A DNA stretch of 64,000 nucleotides from Agrostemma githago (GCA_958450325.1 OY288257.1:34056771-34120770); one strand, 5' to 3'; counted from the stretch's first letter, positions 42,726 to 55,373 are shown. Numbers and translations are program-made. The notes: generated from the letters alone by a model not told the origin.

Positions 42726-45700
42726 GAGCCCTCACTCTGACTGAGGCTGGACAAGGCGAAAGTCAGAGTAGCTACAAAGTCAATTAAGACATGGTAGACT
42801 TCCGATCGGGTCGTTTATAGTCCATTAGACTCGCGTGAAGGGCTCGCCAGCCATAAGATAGGAGTCATACCTGAGCTGATGATAATACCTCCGTGGGGAA
42901 TCGGACTTGTCGCATAAGTCCTAGGTGCGCCTATATGTGGGCCCATCCCGTTCTATTCCGGGGAAAATGCCGCCTGGGGCTTTCCGCTGGGGAGATACAG
43001 TGGGTTGCATGTCCCTACTTAAGTCGTACCTGTATAAGTTACATAAAATTTTGCATGCAACACGTAGGTAGAAAAATGACTCGCGCTTGGGAAAAAATGA
43101 TTTTTTTTTTTTTTGAATTTTTGGAATTTTTGAAATTGAAATCCTGAAAGCACTCACGGGCTACGTTTTCAAAATGGAAAGGGGTAGAAAAGAAATTTTC
43201 AGTTTAAATAGACCGAAATTTGACCTTGTCGAAAAGGAACTTTTTTCAAATGACTAAATTTTGGAAATTTCAAAGTGGAATTTGAAGAGAGAGGGCTACC
43301 GACAGTCTCGACTCTGGACGTGACAGGACGAGTTGACCGACACGGACTGGACTCTCTAAGGGTTGGACCGGGACTCGGTAAGGGGGATGGGCCACCTAAG
43401 ATGACGAGGCTCTAAAGTTGCGCTATTCCGTAGGCTAGGCGAGTGGCAACACGGTCGTACATCAAAATGGGATAAATATGCTATAGGGGACTTGCAGTAG
43501 TCTGTAATGAGACTATTTTAGTCTGGTGCCCTTCTGGATTTCTTGATTTTAGGGTACAGTCCAAAATGGGTATTGCTTCGAGTCCTGACTGATTCTCGTC
43601 TTCGACTGAGCCGAGTACTAGGACACACTGTAGAAAGGAGGCTAGATTTTGAAAGTATTTGGATTATGTGAGTGGAAGGAGAACTTCTGTCTAATAGAAG
43701 CCCCCAGGATGACAAAGCTAGCTACTGAGAACATGACAGTGTCGTGATCAGAATGATAGTGCTTTTTCAATGTGTGTCAATGTGAGTGTTGTGCCTCTGT
43801 TGAAAGGCTGCCTACGTATTCACGTGTAGTGAAATCAAACCATGGCGTAGTTCAGTGGATTGAAAGATATACTATGGTGCCTAGTCTAATAGGACTTTGT
43901 GCGTAACTAACCATATTGACGGTGCAGGCTAGGTGCATTCCCAATGATGTCTTGATCAAAGGGCTAGAATGGTTAGGATATTGATCCTGTGACTGTAAGC
44001 GATTTCCAGGATAGCCCCAGAGGTGGTGTGAACTATTTGGGCATGTTCTATGCCGACCGCAAGTTGAGTTCCCGTGTTTGGGGTTGGTTACTGGTTTGGA
44101 TGTTTTTGGAAATGTGGTGCTAGGTAGTAAGTGGCTTTGATGTTTTGACATCTGGAGCTTGATTTGTGGAGCTAAGGCTTCGAGGGTAAGGTATTGTAAT
44201 GTGGTAGGAAAGGGGGGAAGTCGAGTAAAAATGACTCAGACTTCGGTTGAGCGGGTTTGATAATGCGGGATATGGTTTCCAAGTCTGGCCCTAACCTCAA
44301 CATTCCAGGCTTCCTCTAGCCTAGGTCTCGGGAAGGTCTTGAGGGTTGTAATGTGGGAAGGTTGAGTGTGGTGTTAGCTAACCAGCTTGATTGTAACTCC
44401 CCTATTGGATGGTATGAGTACTGATAATTTTGAAATTGACCGTTTTCACTACGGTCATGGGTTCTTGAATATCTTTTGGTTGACCTCTTAGCCCCGGTCA
44501 TGGGTTTTTTGAATGTTAGTTGACATCTTAGCCCCGGTCATGGGTTTTTTGAATGTTGGTTGACCTCTTAGCCCCGGTCATAGGGTTTTTGAATTTTGGT
44601 TGACCTCTTAGCCCCGGTCATGGGTTTTTTGAATGTTGGTTGACCTCTTAGCCCCGGTCATGGGTTTTTTGAATTTTTGTTGGTCAGACTAACACCTAAG
44701 GTAGGAATTGGTCAGTCTCATTGGAGGGGTGTTATACTATGGGAAATGGGCTTGCCTCCCGTCTTTAACCCAGACTAGAAGACTACCTAGATTTGTCATA
44801 GGATTCGATACCGCTCCTGCTAAGGGTAGTTATGTGGCTTTTCTGTACCAGACAAGGAATAGGTAAAAGGAAAACTCGGGCTCAGTTTCCTGCAGTCATT
44901 ATAGATGTGCCTATAATAGTCACGTGTGTGTGCTCACAGTGTATGACGGTGTTCATCATGTTCTCGGAAACACATAAGGAAAGTATATATGAGAAAGTAT
45001 ACTGAAAGCTGATTTTATTGAATTTTGAAAACGATGACAGAATACAATTGACTCCGACTCTGACTTGGAAATGAGGATGTAGGGTATCCTAGACTCGGAC
45101 TCAGACTTAGACTTAAACCAAATCCGGACTCTCGGATGATGTTGTCATTAGTCGTCGGCTTCTAAGGACTCGAGTTGATGTCCAGTATAGCCTTCAGTAG
45201 AAGCTTCACCCGGATCTTCATTATGTCGAAGATCGTCTTCAATCCTAATGCCCATTTCGGTAGTAAAGTTTGAAATGCCGGCATACCTAAGATGGACGTG
45301 GTAGGAAGGTAGGAGGTTGTTGATGAACGCCTCCACTAGTGTCTTCTCGTTGGGCTTATCTACCAACTTCACACTTTCGGTCCGCCATCTTTGGAGATAT
45401 TTGGTGAACCCTTCTTTGGGCTCTTGGGCCATCACTTCCAGAGTACGCATTGTAGTCTGGGTCTCGGTATTATCGGCGTAATTCCGAGCAAATTCAGTCG
45501 CCACATCATCCCAAGTCTTATATTTCTTGGAATCGAGCCTGTAGTACCAGGCCTTGGGATGCTTTTCGAGGGAGGAAGAGAATAAGTGCTTAAATATGGT
45601 GGACTTCACCCCTTTGAAGGCCATAAAATCTTTGAAATCCCGGATGTGGTGGACCGGGTCTTCAGTACCCTCAAACATTGGAATTCCCGTGAGGTTGAGG

Positions 45701-47630
45701 TTAGAAGGTAGCCCGTCATTTAGAGGCGAATAAGAGCTAGCATTTTTGGTATAGATCGAGTTGTTTGTTGACAAATGGACCTGCTCTTCCAGTTTGCGAA
45801 CAATGCTGATTAGTTCAGCTATGGGCCCGGTGGGCTCAGATCCAGCAACAAGAGTCCCTTTCTCCACGACACTCAAACAGGTGGCAAGGGTCGTTTGGTC
45901 GGTCCTGATGGCCGTCAATTGGGCCTCCATCTTAGCCAGTGAGGCTTTCAGTTCGTCCAAGGTTTCTTGCATCTTGCGTTGGCTTCTAGTTACGGGTGGC
46001 CTTTCTGTAAGAATGCCGCGTAATCAGAAAAGTTGCTTCGGAACTCAAATACGCCAAGGCATAGGAAATAGCGTGGGAGGAGAGACGACTCTGGTTTAAC
46101 TCAGGTTAGACTCTCCTAAGACAAATGTGTAGGGTACGATTCTCGGAGCGACTGTGATTACTCACTCCGTCAGAGAATAGCCCCCAAGTGAGACTAAGGA
46201 CTCAGATGGTGTGGCATCTAAGTGACTCAAAAATGGGGTATGTGAGACAACACGTGTAAGACATGACCCTTAGAGCAACCATGATTGATCGCTCTGCCGA
46301 AGGGTAGCCCCCAAGTGGGATCGATAATTTTGTTAAGACTCGAGTGTCGGACGAGTGACCCTTAGACGTAAGGACCACGAACCTTTTGTTGTAGGGCTAT
46401 GCCTTGTAAAAGGTTGACTCGGAAAAGACACCTAGAAGGGTGACTTGTGAAAGGTGGGCCTCCCTTAGAATTCGGCATGTGGGCCGAATCCTATTCGAAG
46501 GAAGGTCCATGTGAGATATTTCTCAAACTTTGGACTCGATTGTGTAGATGGGCCCTCCTTTGTAGGAGTATGTCCTATGTAGGCGGGCTATGCCTTAGTC
46601 AAATAAGGCAGACGGGGATAGGGAAGAAACTCGTGATGTAAGATCGACAGAGTTTCGACGCTAAAGACTTCGACAACTTATGACATGACCCGACACTGCT
46701 AAATACGGGAAGTCCTAAGAAGAGGAAGGTTTTGAAAATGAATTTTTTGGAAGATCCGAGAGAACTCGGGGAAGGGCCCGATTTTTTCAAAAAAATCAAA
46801 AAGTGCATCGGGCCCCAAATTTGAAAGTTCGAAAATATTTTCGAGTTTTGAAATGGGCAGAATACCGGCTAGAAATAAGCTATTTTGAGTAAAATCATAA
46901 GTCCTAAATTCGGTATGTGTCCCCGGTTTTGAAATTGGATATCTTGAAAATTGAAAATTTGAATGTCGGAAAAAAGAATTTCCGATGATTTGAAAATTGA
47001 AGATGAGATCCCGAAGATTTGAAAATCAAAAACGGCATCTCGAAGATTTGAATATTGAAATTGAATTTTTGAAAATTCGAAAATCGAATGCTGGATCGGA
47101 AGTTCGAATTTTGAAATGGGCGGCATGCCGGCTAGAAAATAGGCTTGTTTTGAGTTAAAGCATAAGCTTTCCGAGTTTTTGAAAATTTGATATTTTTTGA
47201 AAAGATGGATTTTTGAAGTTTCGGAACTTTGAATACGACACGGAAACCAAGTAGCACATAATCACGTAAGCATTATAACGACGCTATGTATGCTTTACAC
47301 TAAGTCTCGGTCGGTCTATAGAGGGTCTATACCAGTGTACATAGTCTAGACGTTGATCGGGACGGACTTCCTAAGTCGAGTTGAATTTAGAACATGCCGC
47401 GAAACCCACTCGAATCGACTATGGACACCATTTGACATATCCATATTGGAGTACATCAACGGTATAGTGGGACGTCGGTCGCGAGTACCGGCCCGGGAAA
47501 ATATGGGCTATGCATGAACCGTAAAACTAAAACGCGTATTGTACTAGTCAAACGATTTCTATTCGAGTCTCACCCTGAGGATGCCGATGGTAAGTCACAC
47601 ATCAGTTAATCCCCAGCGGAGTCGCCAAAT
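42726..47630 (-). mobile_element. Array internal region 2
   Basis: 4905 bp with the same layout as internal region 1 and only scattered differences. It carries the intact gag, the minisatellite at 44479-44678, a polypurine tract next to LTR-b, and a primer site (47610-47627) next to LTR-c. Confidence 0.9.
45148..45972 (-). CDS. Tat capsid-only Gag
   Basis: Intact 274-residue ORF. Residues 1-70 form a probable coiled coil (MQETLDELKASLAKMEAQL...RKLEEQVHLSTNN). Residues 95-235 match the Retrotrans_gag capsid fold (IPMFEGTEDPVHHIRDFKDF, HPKAWYYRLDSKKYKTWDD, TKYLQRWRTESVKLV, LVEAFINNLLPSYHVHLRYA). It ends at LESLEADD, with no zinc knuckle, protease or polymerase. The copies at 21506 and 37540 end at the same place, so this short Gag is the normal product of the family. 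It would build or join particles made by an autonomous Tat element. The start is the first ATG of a long open frame and agrees in all three copies. Confidence 0.88.
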   Translation of the reverse strand: MQETLDELKASLAKMEAQLTAIRTDQTTLATCLSVVEKGTLVAGSEPTGPIAELISIVRKLEEQVHLSTNNSIYTKNASSYSPLNDGLPSNLNLTGIPMFEGTEDPVHHIRDFKDFMAFKGVKSTIFKHLFSSSLEKHPKAWYYRLDSKKYKTWDDVATEFARNYADNTETQTTMRTLEVMAQEPKEGFTKYLQRWRTESVKLVDKPNEKTLVEAFINNLLPSYHVHLRYAGISNFTTEMGIRIEDDLRHNEDPGEASTEGYTGHQLESLEADD

Positions 47631-50307
47631 TGTGGACATGACATAGGTCCACCCCGACGCGGCCACGCGCGGGTTTGGGGAGGCGAATGAATCTAAATCG
47701 AAGTGGATAGAATGGAGTCGCCACCGACATTGAATGGATCGAATTGAAATTTAAATCGAAGTGGAGTCGCCACCGAACTTTGTGGGAGTTCGGGCCCATT
47801 CGAACCCACTCTATGTCGTAGTGGGCCATATACAAAATACGGCCCATTTCCGATGTCAGATTTTATTGGGCTCGTCCCTTTGCATTTCGATACCGATACC
47901 GTCACTACCGGTTATCGTGTATAGAATGACTCTCGTGCGCCAACGGTTTCGGGCATCCGGAAACCGAGGTTCTGAGTAAGGGGTGAGGGTACGTGTTGGG
48001 AAGCCCACAAAGGACACCCAACCCCGCCCGCACATTAGCGACCTCTACTAAGATATCGAATGATTTTTGAATACGCGCGTTAGTTGAACGATGACATGTT
48101 ATGCAAACATTGTTTTCCCTAAGCATGTGAATGAAATTGTACGGGTTTCTATGTCGATTTAATGCAACTAAAATTAACGTCAAAGTTGTATTTTAGCATG
48201 CGGGTTCATTTTAGTACAATAAAATAAACGAGAATTAAATCGACAAAAGAACAAACGGTTAGTAACGGTATGACGATATTAACGGTTTGCACAAATATAG
48301 AATGATGTAAATAAGATGTCGTATGGTTTTTGAAAAAGGATATTCACGTGATTGATTGACACGTGTTGACCTACGTCACAAAAAAACATTGTCGAGACTA
48401 GAAAAAGGATGTAAGACTCACGGTATTGTCGTGATAAGGGGCCACTCGACCGAGTCACTGCGAGACTCGACCGAGAGGATCGCTAAAAAGGCTTATGTCC
48501 GGATTTCGTGATGGCGCTCGACCGAGTTATGAGGGAACTCGGCCGAGTACACGGCCACTCGATCGATTTATTGCGAAACTCGACCGAGTGGTTGTCATGA
48601 AAGCTATTGACCAACTCGGCCGAGTACGTTGCTACTCGATCGAGTCATTGCGAGACTCGACCGAGTGGAAGTTGAAAAAGCATTCTGTTTTGGTTTTGGG
48701 GTGCCATACGACCGAGTGGGCCAGGCACTCGGTCGAGTGCCCCCTGTACGAACCAGTGTTCGTTTTGCAACTCGTTATAAATTTTGAAATTGCTCTTTGA
48801 TTTTGATGATTCGATGAATTGGGCATAAATATTGTATAATTTATGTCCAACTCATATCTATGATTCTCGTGGTACCTGATATCCGCTTATTGAAGCGGTA
48901 TCGAATACTAGAGTGAAATTTGAATTTAAATGCTATAAGTCGTTGTAAATTAACTAGCACAATAGATATTTTCTCCGCGTTTATTGATGTCGTAATTAAT
49001 TCGATTGAATTAGAGGACATCTATATTAGCATCAACGAAAATTGTGTTAATTAATTTATTTGACAAAATCATTAGATTCAACATCCAATTATGAAATTGG
49101 TATCGAATCTTAAAGATCGACACTTGAATTAAATAAACTCGACTTGATTCCCTCCGCATCCCGACATCATGATTAATTCTTACGAATTGTGTGATGTCGG
49201 ATCCGCATCAACAGGTTTCGACCCTTATTAAAAAAGACACTTGTTTTGAAAAATAGGTTTTGATTGAATGATAGCGAGAACGAAAATAAAAACTATTATT
49301 TAGGTTGACTTGTTTCAGTAATCAAGTGATCGGGGTGATGGGATAAGCGACCGGCAACGCTGAGTGCAGTACTCTTGTATATTCTGGTTTCCTTATCCCA
49401 CCATCACTCACACTCGACACAAATTCACAAGTATTTTAGTGTCTTTTAATACTAGTGATATTAAAGATACTAGGACGCGAATAATGTAAAAAAAAAAACG
49501 AGACAACGACGACGACATAGAGGATATGCGACGCGAGAGAGAAGGAGAAGAGAGAAAAGATCGGGTTTTGGCACCCTCAACCTACATGTTTCTTATGCTC
49601 GGACGGGACTCGTTGTGGCCGCTTGCACGAGAGTTTCGAGATGTAGGGTTGAGTTTTGGTGGTTTAGGGTTTTGAATTCCTAAAGCTAGGTTTACGGTTT
49701 GCTAGTGTAGTATTAGGGTTTGATTAGGGTAAAATTAGAGTTTCAAAAAAGTTGTGTTGAAGTGTGTGCATGGGGGTGTATATATAGGCATTGCCCATGT
49801 ACCCCGTCTAGGGTTACTCGACCGAGTATCCCCTTGACTCGGTCGAGTGGCCCAAGCGCCTGTAGCCGGGCTTGAATAAGGGCCCACTCGATCGAGTGGA
49901 GCTGACACTCGACCGAGTGGGTTAGCTGGATCGACTGGTCCGGGCTTTGGATCTTGAATTGGATATTTTGTGGGTTTTGCTTTTGAGTTGGACTTTTTGA
50001 TTTTTGTGTGGCTGTTTTCTGTGTGTCTCGGAAATGACTTTGACCGGGGTTGACCCAATCGCTAAAAGTCGGTTTTATTTCCGGTGTCGGTTTTGACCCA
50101 AATTAGTGTTGTTTGACTGGAAACGACGCACTGGGCCTGAATTTGAGGTCCGTTTTGTGAGATTTGTACCCCGTAAGTGGATTAGCCAGCAACTAATGGT
50201 TTTGGGCCCATATCCGAGCGCGTAGAAACACGTTAGCGTCCGATCATCATCGGGTGTTTTTTGGAAACTACCATAGACATCTTGCAGTCAAAATGTGGGT
50301 GTATACA
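47631..50307 (-). repeat. Array LTR-c (outer 5' LTR)
   Basis: 2677 bp, ending GTATACA (TGTCTACA in the others). It has the most private changes of the three, including a 36-bp deletion near 48603 that removes one palindrome. It has a normal primer site on its left side, and its right edge meets the target duplication CCTAC, confirming it as the original 5' LTR. Confidence 0.92.
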
Positions 50308-51481
50308 CCTACCGCATTACAATATCTTACCCTCGAAACCTTAGCTCCACAAAATCGAGCTCCAGATTTCGAAACATCAAAGCCACTTACTTCCTAGCAC
50401 CACATTTCTAAAATTATCCAAACCAGTTACCAGCCCCAAACACGGGAACTCAACCTGCGATCGGCATAGAACATGCCCAAATAGGTCACACCACCTCTGG
50501 GGGCTATCCCGGAAAACGTTCACAGTCACAGGATCAACATCCTAACCATTCTAGCCCTTTCATCAAGACATCATTAGAAATGCGCCTAGCCTACACCGTC
50601 AATACAGGCTAGTTACACACAAAGCCCTAATAAACTAGGCACCATAACATATCTTTCAATCACTGAACTACGACATGGTTTGATTTCACTACACGTGAAT
50701 ACGTAGGCAACCTTTCAACAGAGGCACAACCACCCACATTACACACATTCAAAAAGCACCATCATTCCGGTCACGACACTGTCATGTTCTCAGCAGCTAG
50801 CTTTGTCGTCCTGGGGGGCTTCTCGTAGGCAGAAGTTCTCCATCCGCTCACATAATCCAAATACTTTTCAAAAATCTAGCCACCTTTCTATAGTGTGTCT
50901 TAGTACTCGGCTCAGTCGAAGACGAGAATCTGTCAAGACTCGAAGCAATAACCACTTTGGGGATGTACCCTAAAATCAAAAATTCAAAAGAGCACCAGTC
51001 TACGGCATTGCTGCTACTAAGCCCTGTCATACGGAAACAGTCTCATAACATCTTTCCCATTTCGATGTTCGACCATGTTGCCACTTGCCTAGGCTACGGA
51101 AACAGTCTCATAAAGAGTCTTGGCATCTTAGGCGGCCCACTCCCCTACCGAGTCACGGTCCAACCCCTCGAGAGTCCGGTCGTGTCTGTCAACTCGTCCT
51201 GTTATGTCCAGAGTCGAGTCTGTCGGTATACCTCTCTCTTCAAATTCTCGCTTTGAAATCTGTAAAACTTAGCCATTTGAGAAAATCCTTTTCGACAAGG
51301 ACAAATTTCAATTTTGAAAACCTATCTCCTAGCACGTAAGTTGCTTTCAGGACTTCGATCTCAAAATGCGGCAAAAATCATTTTCCCCAGCGCGAGTCGT
51401 GTTTTACCTACGTGTTGCATGCAAAGTTTTATGTAACTTATACAGGTACGACTCAAGACCGCACAACTCACATGTCTCCCC
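50308..51481 (+). mobile_element. Plus-strand Tat internal region, right part
   Basis: Continues the plus-strand Tat element after the array. It is the reverse-complement counterpart of about 36600-35385 (for example CACACCACCTCTGGGGGCT, GACAGTGTCGTGA reversed, and the leader-like GTGTTGCATGC segment reversed). It stops at 51481, short of the polypurine tract and 3' LTR, where CACTA transposase sequence begins. Non-coding. Confidence 0.8.
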
Positions 51482-51900
51482 TACCTACCCTTACCACATC
51501 TCCTACATTCATCAAGCATCGCATCGTCCTTCCAAAATAACATGCATCCATCTGGACAAGCATCAATCTTTTGATGCGGGAGTTGAAGGCCCTTCACAAC
51601 CTTTAAGGTTGTGTAGAAAGTTCGGGTCATGATATTGTCTTTTGGGATAACTCTATCGAGCAAGGCAGCAATACCATCGACACAAGCAAAGGGTAGGTTG
51701 AACTCACATTTAAGGCTAACTACCATAGATGCGACTTCTAACAAAGTCACATCGCACCCTCCGTATAACGGTTTCTCCGAAGCGTTCAACATGTCAAAAA
51801 ACGCCTTTGCTCGTGGGTTAGGCTCTTGTGGGTTAGGTGAGTTTTGTGGATTGGGTGAGTCTCGTGGGTTAGGTGAGTTGTCATTCCCATATGTAGTTTT
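51481..51900 (-). pseudogene. CACTA transposase (tnp2-type) fragment
   Basis: The minus strand encodes FFDMLNASEKPLYGGCD, LLDRVIPKDN, the hallmark KIDACPDGCMLFWKDD and CRRCGKGR. This is the N-terminal Cys-containing part of the plant En/Spm transposase family (Transposase_21/tnp2). Upstream in the same frame is a short SPNPR/SPNPQ repeat. The catalytic region is absent and both ends are abrupt junctions (plus-strand Tat on one side, Athila gag on the other). Confidence 0.82.
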
Positions 51901-51904
51901 GCTT

Positions 51905-53951
51905 ATGCCCAGGTCTTTCCGGTCATCAGAGCTTACTCCGTTCGATCCTGAACCCGAGAAAACCTTTCGTAGGCGACGACAGTTTTGGAGAGAGATTTCC
52001 GCAGCTCCCGATCTTGCGACTTTGGAAGCTATTCATACTGAATTTGTAGCTGAGAATCAGTCCTTTGAAGAGGAACATCAATCTCAGTCCGAGATCATTT
52101 TACCACCTCCTCCGATCATAAAAATGCCGAAGCTTTCTAGTCATTCGGAGCCCGAGCAAACTACTCTTCCTAAGTTGGTTAAGCGACCAACTGCCACTCA
52201 AGGTACATTTGAGATTCGACCCGCCTTTATCACTTTGGTGGAGAAGAATCAATTTGGTGGTGACCCTAAGGAGGATCCTCACAAGCATATAAGGATTTTT
52301 ACCGACTATTGCTCCACGATTCCACTTCCGGCCGGGGTAACTCAAGAAGAAGTCCTGGAGATGCTCTTCATGTTCTCACTACGGGATTCCGCTTAGGGAG
52401 TGGATAACCGATCTTGCTAAAGTCACCGAGGGGATCACCTACTGGAATTCTCTTGCTCTTGCCTTCTACAAGCATTATTACCCTCCACAAAAAACGAACA
52501 TGCTCCGGAGTCAAATCACAAATTTTCGTCAAACTCCGAACGAGAATATTCATGAAGCGTGGGAGCGGTTCAAGAAGCTTGTGAAGGAATGCCCGCACCA
52601 TGGTTTTCAGGTTTGGTTTCTTTGTAATCAATTTTATAACGGGTTGTATGATGATTGCAGGAGTACACTTGATTCGGCATGCAATGGGCGTTTCCAATGT
52701 AATGTGGATGATGATAAGGCTTGGCAAAAAATAGAATAGATGGCATCTCACCACTCCCGATGGGGTAATCCACGTGGTAATACTCGATCAAACTCCCGTG
52801 AAAGTGGGTCCTCTAATACCGTGGCCGTTCAATTAGCCGCTTTGGCTAAAAGATTTAATGCATTTGAAGTGTCAAATTCTCAAGGGGGAGGAGGCATGCA
52901 ACAAGTACATGCCATGCAAGAGTATGCATGTATGCGTTGTGGTGCCGCGGACCATCAAGCTCAGGATTGCCTAGGCTCCATAGAACAGGTGAATGCGTTC
53001 CATTCTATGCGTCCACGTTATCCATATATGAACCAACCAGGCTATGATGCATCTCTTTTGTCTTACAGGAGTACTAATGTCTCGAACCCGCCTATTACAC
53101 CAGTTTATGTACCCCCACCAAAGCAGCATCTCTTGAATCAGCAGAATTTCCAAAATCAAGGAAATTTTCAGAACCAGCAGCAATTCCATAATCAAGGGAA
53201 TTTTCAGAACCAGCAGAACCAGCAGATTTTCGGTAATCAAAAGAATTTCCAAAATCAGGGACATTTTTAGCAGCGACCTCACTCGGGTCAACTTCAACAA
53301 AATTTTGGCGATACTAATCAGAACTTCGGGAATTCTCACCAAAATTTCGGTACTAGTCAGCAGAATTTTGGCCAATCCTCAGCACAAGCTCAAGGTAATT
53401 CTTCTTCTTTTTCGAGTTCTAATGAAATGGCTGAGCTTCGTAGTATGATGCAGATGATGGCCAAGACCCAGGACTCTATGATGGCACAAATACAAAAGAA
53501 TGATCAAGCTAAGGATAATGCCATCAAGAATTTGGAGAACCAAGTGGGACACCTTGCCGCGTCACAAGCAACGCGTCAACAAGGTAAACTCCCTTCTCAA
53601 GGTGATCAACAGCATGATACGGCTAATGCGATCACTCTTCGTAGTGGCACACACTATGAGGGTCCGTCGATGCCTAAAGACGATACACCGGCCGAGGAGG
53701 AGGAGGTTCTAGTGGAAGATGTCAGTGAGGACGTTATTGTGGAAACTCCAAGTGAAGATCAAGTTCCACCACCCACTACTCCCATTCCCACCCCGACTAG
53801 TCCAACAATTCAAGTACCATTCCCGGGTCGATTGAAGAATCGGAAGGAGGCTACCCAATTTGGCAAGTTCATGGAGGTTGTGAAGAATTTGCAGGTTACG
53901 GTCCCATTTACCGAGCTCATTTGCAGGTCCCGTCTTACGCAAAGTTTATGA
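51905..53951 (+). pseudogene. Athila gag, decayed
   Basis: Starts MPRSFRSSELTPFDPEPE, continues through the capsid domain (EEDPHKHIRIF-like segment, LALAFYKHYYP, HEAWERFKKLVKECPHHGF) to a zinc knuckle (CMRCGAADHQAQDC) and a region of NFQNQGNFQNQQ repeats, then the MAELRSMMQMMAKTQDSM coiled coil and the NAITLRSGTHYEGP segment. Damage: a 1-nt insertion near 52395, a TAG at 52737-52739, a stop near 53268 and a frameshift near 53925. The Q/N-rich region parallels that at 17.7-18.2 kb. Confidence 0.88.
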
Positions 53952-55373
53952 AGGACATCTTGACTCGGAAGAGAAGCATTGGTGAGGTAGAAACCGTCGC
54001 TCTTACTGCAGAGTGTAGTGCATTTTTACAGAACAAGGCCCCACCAATGCTAAAGGACCCCGTTAGTTTTTCGATTCCTTGCACTATTGGCACCTTATCG
54101 ATTGATAAGGCATTATGTAACTTAGGTGCTAGTGTAAGTGTCATGCCTTACTCCGTTTGTGAAAAACTTAATATGGGTCCTCTTAAGTGTACTAGTGTAA
54201 CTTTGCAGATGGCAGATCGTTCCATAAAATGCCCTTTGGGAGTTTTAGAAGACGTGCCCATTAGAGTTGGAATTTTTTTTATCCCGGTTGATTTTATCGT
54301 CCTTGACATGGCCGAGGACACCCAAATTCCCATAATTTTGGGAAGGCCATTTTTGCACACCGCCGGCGCGGTGATTGATGTCAAGAACGGTAAATTGACC
54401 TTGGAAGTGGGTGGAAACACCATTTTTTTCCGCTTAGATATTACACTTAAGAACCCGATGGTAACGGATTCTTGTTGCATGATTGATGTTGTGGATGTCT
54501 TAGTTCATGATTCTATGGAGGCGTCCCTTATACGGGACCCCTTAGAGGCTTTGATATGTTTGGAAGCGTGTGCAGGTGATGCTTCCATTGACTCTGCTGT
54601 TGTTGATGCCTTGGAAGCTGCTTTGGAAGGAAGGATGCTCACGGAGGAGCAAGGTGTCGATGTAACCAACATCGTACACACCTCATTTTCTATTGACATA
54701 TCCGTTCCGGAGCGTAAGCCACTTCCGTCTCACCTAAAATATGCCTTTTTAGACGATACCAAGATTTTCCCCGTGATTGTAAGTGCTGATTTAACTGAGC
54801 AACAACTTTCTGATTTGTTAGTTGTTTTGAAGAAAAATAGGAAAGCTTTGGGGTATAGTCTTGATGACTTGAAAGGAATTAGTCTCGATTTTTGTATGTA
54901 TAGAATTAATCTTGAGGAAGGTCATCGTCCTTGTGTCTAAGGTCAACGTAAGTTGAACCCGAATATGCAAGAGGTTGTTAAAAAGGAAGTTATGAAATTG
55001 TTGGATGCGGGAATTATTTATGCGGTTCCCGATTCAAAGTGGGTGAGTACAGTACAAGTTGTACCTAAGAAGGGAGGGACTACTGTGGTCCCGAATTAAA
55101 AGAATGAATTAATCCCTACAAGAATTGTGACGGGATGGAGAATGTGCATAAACTATAGAAGGTTGAACACCGCTACACTTAAAGACCAATTCCCATTGCC
55201 CTTTATCGACCAAATGCTTGAGAGACTAGCTTCTCACAAGTATTTTTGCTATTTGGATGGATATTCGGGATTTTTCCAAATCCTGATACACCCCGCCGAC
55301 CAAGAAAAGATCACGTTTACTTGTCCCTATGGCACTTTCGCATATCGCAGGATGCCATCCAGGCTATGTAACG
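53921..55373 (+). pseudogene. Athila protease and reverse transcriptase start, decayed
   Basis: The protease has ALCNLGASVSVMPYS: the catalytic Asp is replaced by Asn (AAC near 54119), followed by the intact IILGRPFLHTAGAVIDV. Then comes a 130-residue linker (ALEAALEGRMLTEEQ) and RT motifs LNPNMQEVVKKEV, VPKKGG, GWRMCINYRRLN and CYLDGYSGFFQ (first catalytic Asp present). Stops at 54938 and near 55097 interrupt it, and it is cut at 55373 by an LTR before the YxDD box. It is the only LTR-element RT in the window. Confidence 0.88.

Larger units (their letters stand above)
32438..50307 (-). mobile_element. Triple-LTR tandem Tat array (LTR-int-LTR-int-LTR)
   Basis: Three LTRs (32438-35116, 40018-42725, 47631-50307) alternate with two nearly identical 4.9-kb internal regions, all on the minus strand. 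The whole 17.9-kb array is flanked by one perfect target duplication CCTAC (32433-32437 and 50308-50312), so it occupies a single insertion site inside the plus-strand Tat element. The best explanation is one insertion followed by unequal exchange between the 5' and 3' LTRs. The internal regions encode only a capsid-type gag; there is no protease or polymerase. Confidence 0.95.

Noticed and set aside
52740..53270. Independent gene for a Q/N-rich zinc-finger protein
   Set aside because: It is the nucleocapsid part of the decayed Athila gag, separated from the capsid only by a nonsense codon.
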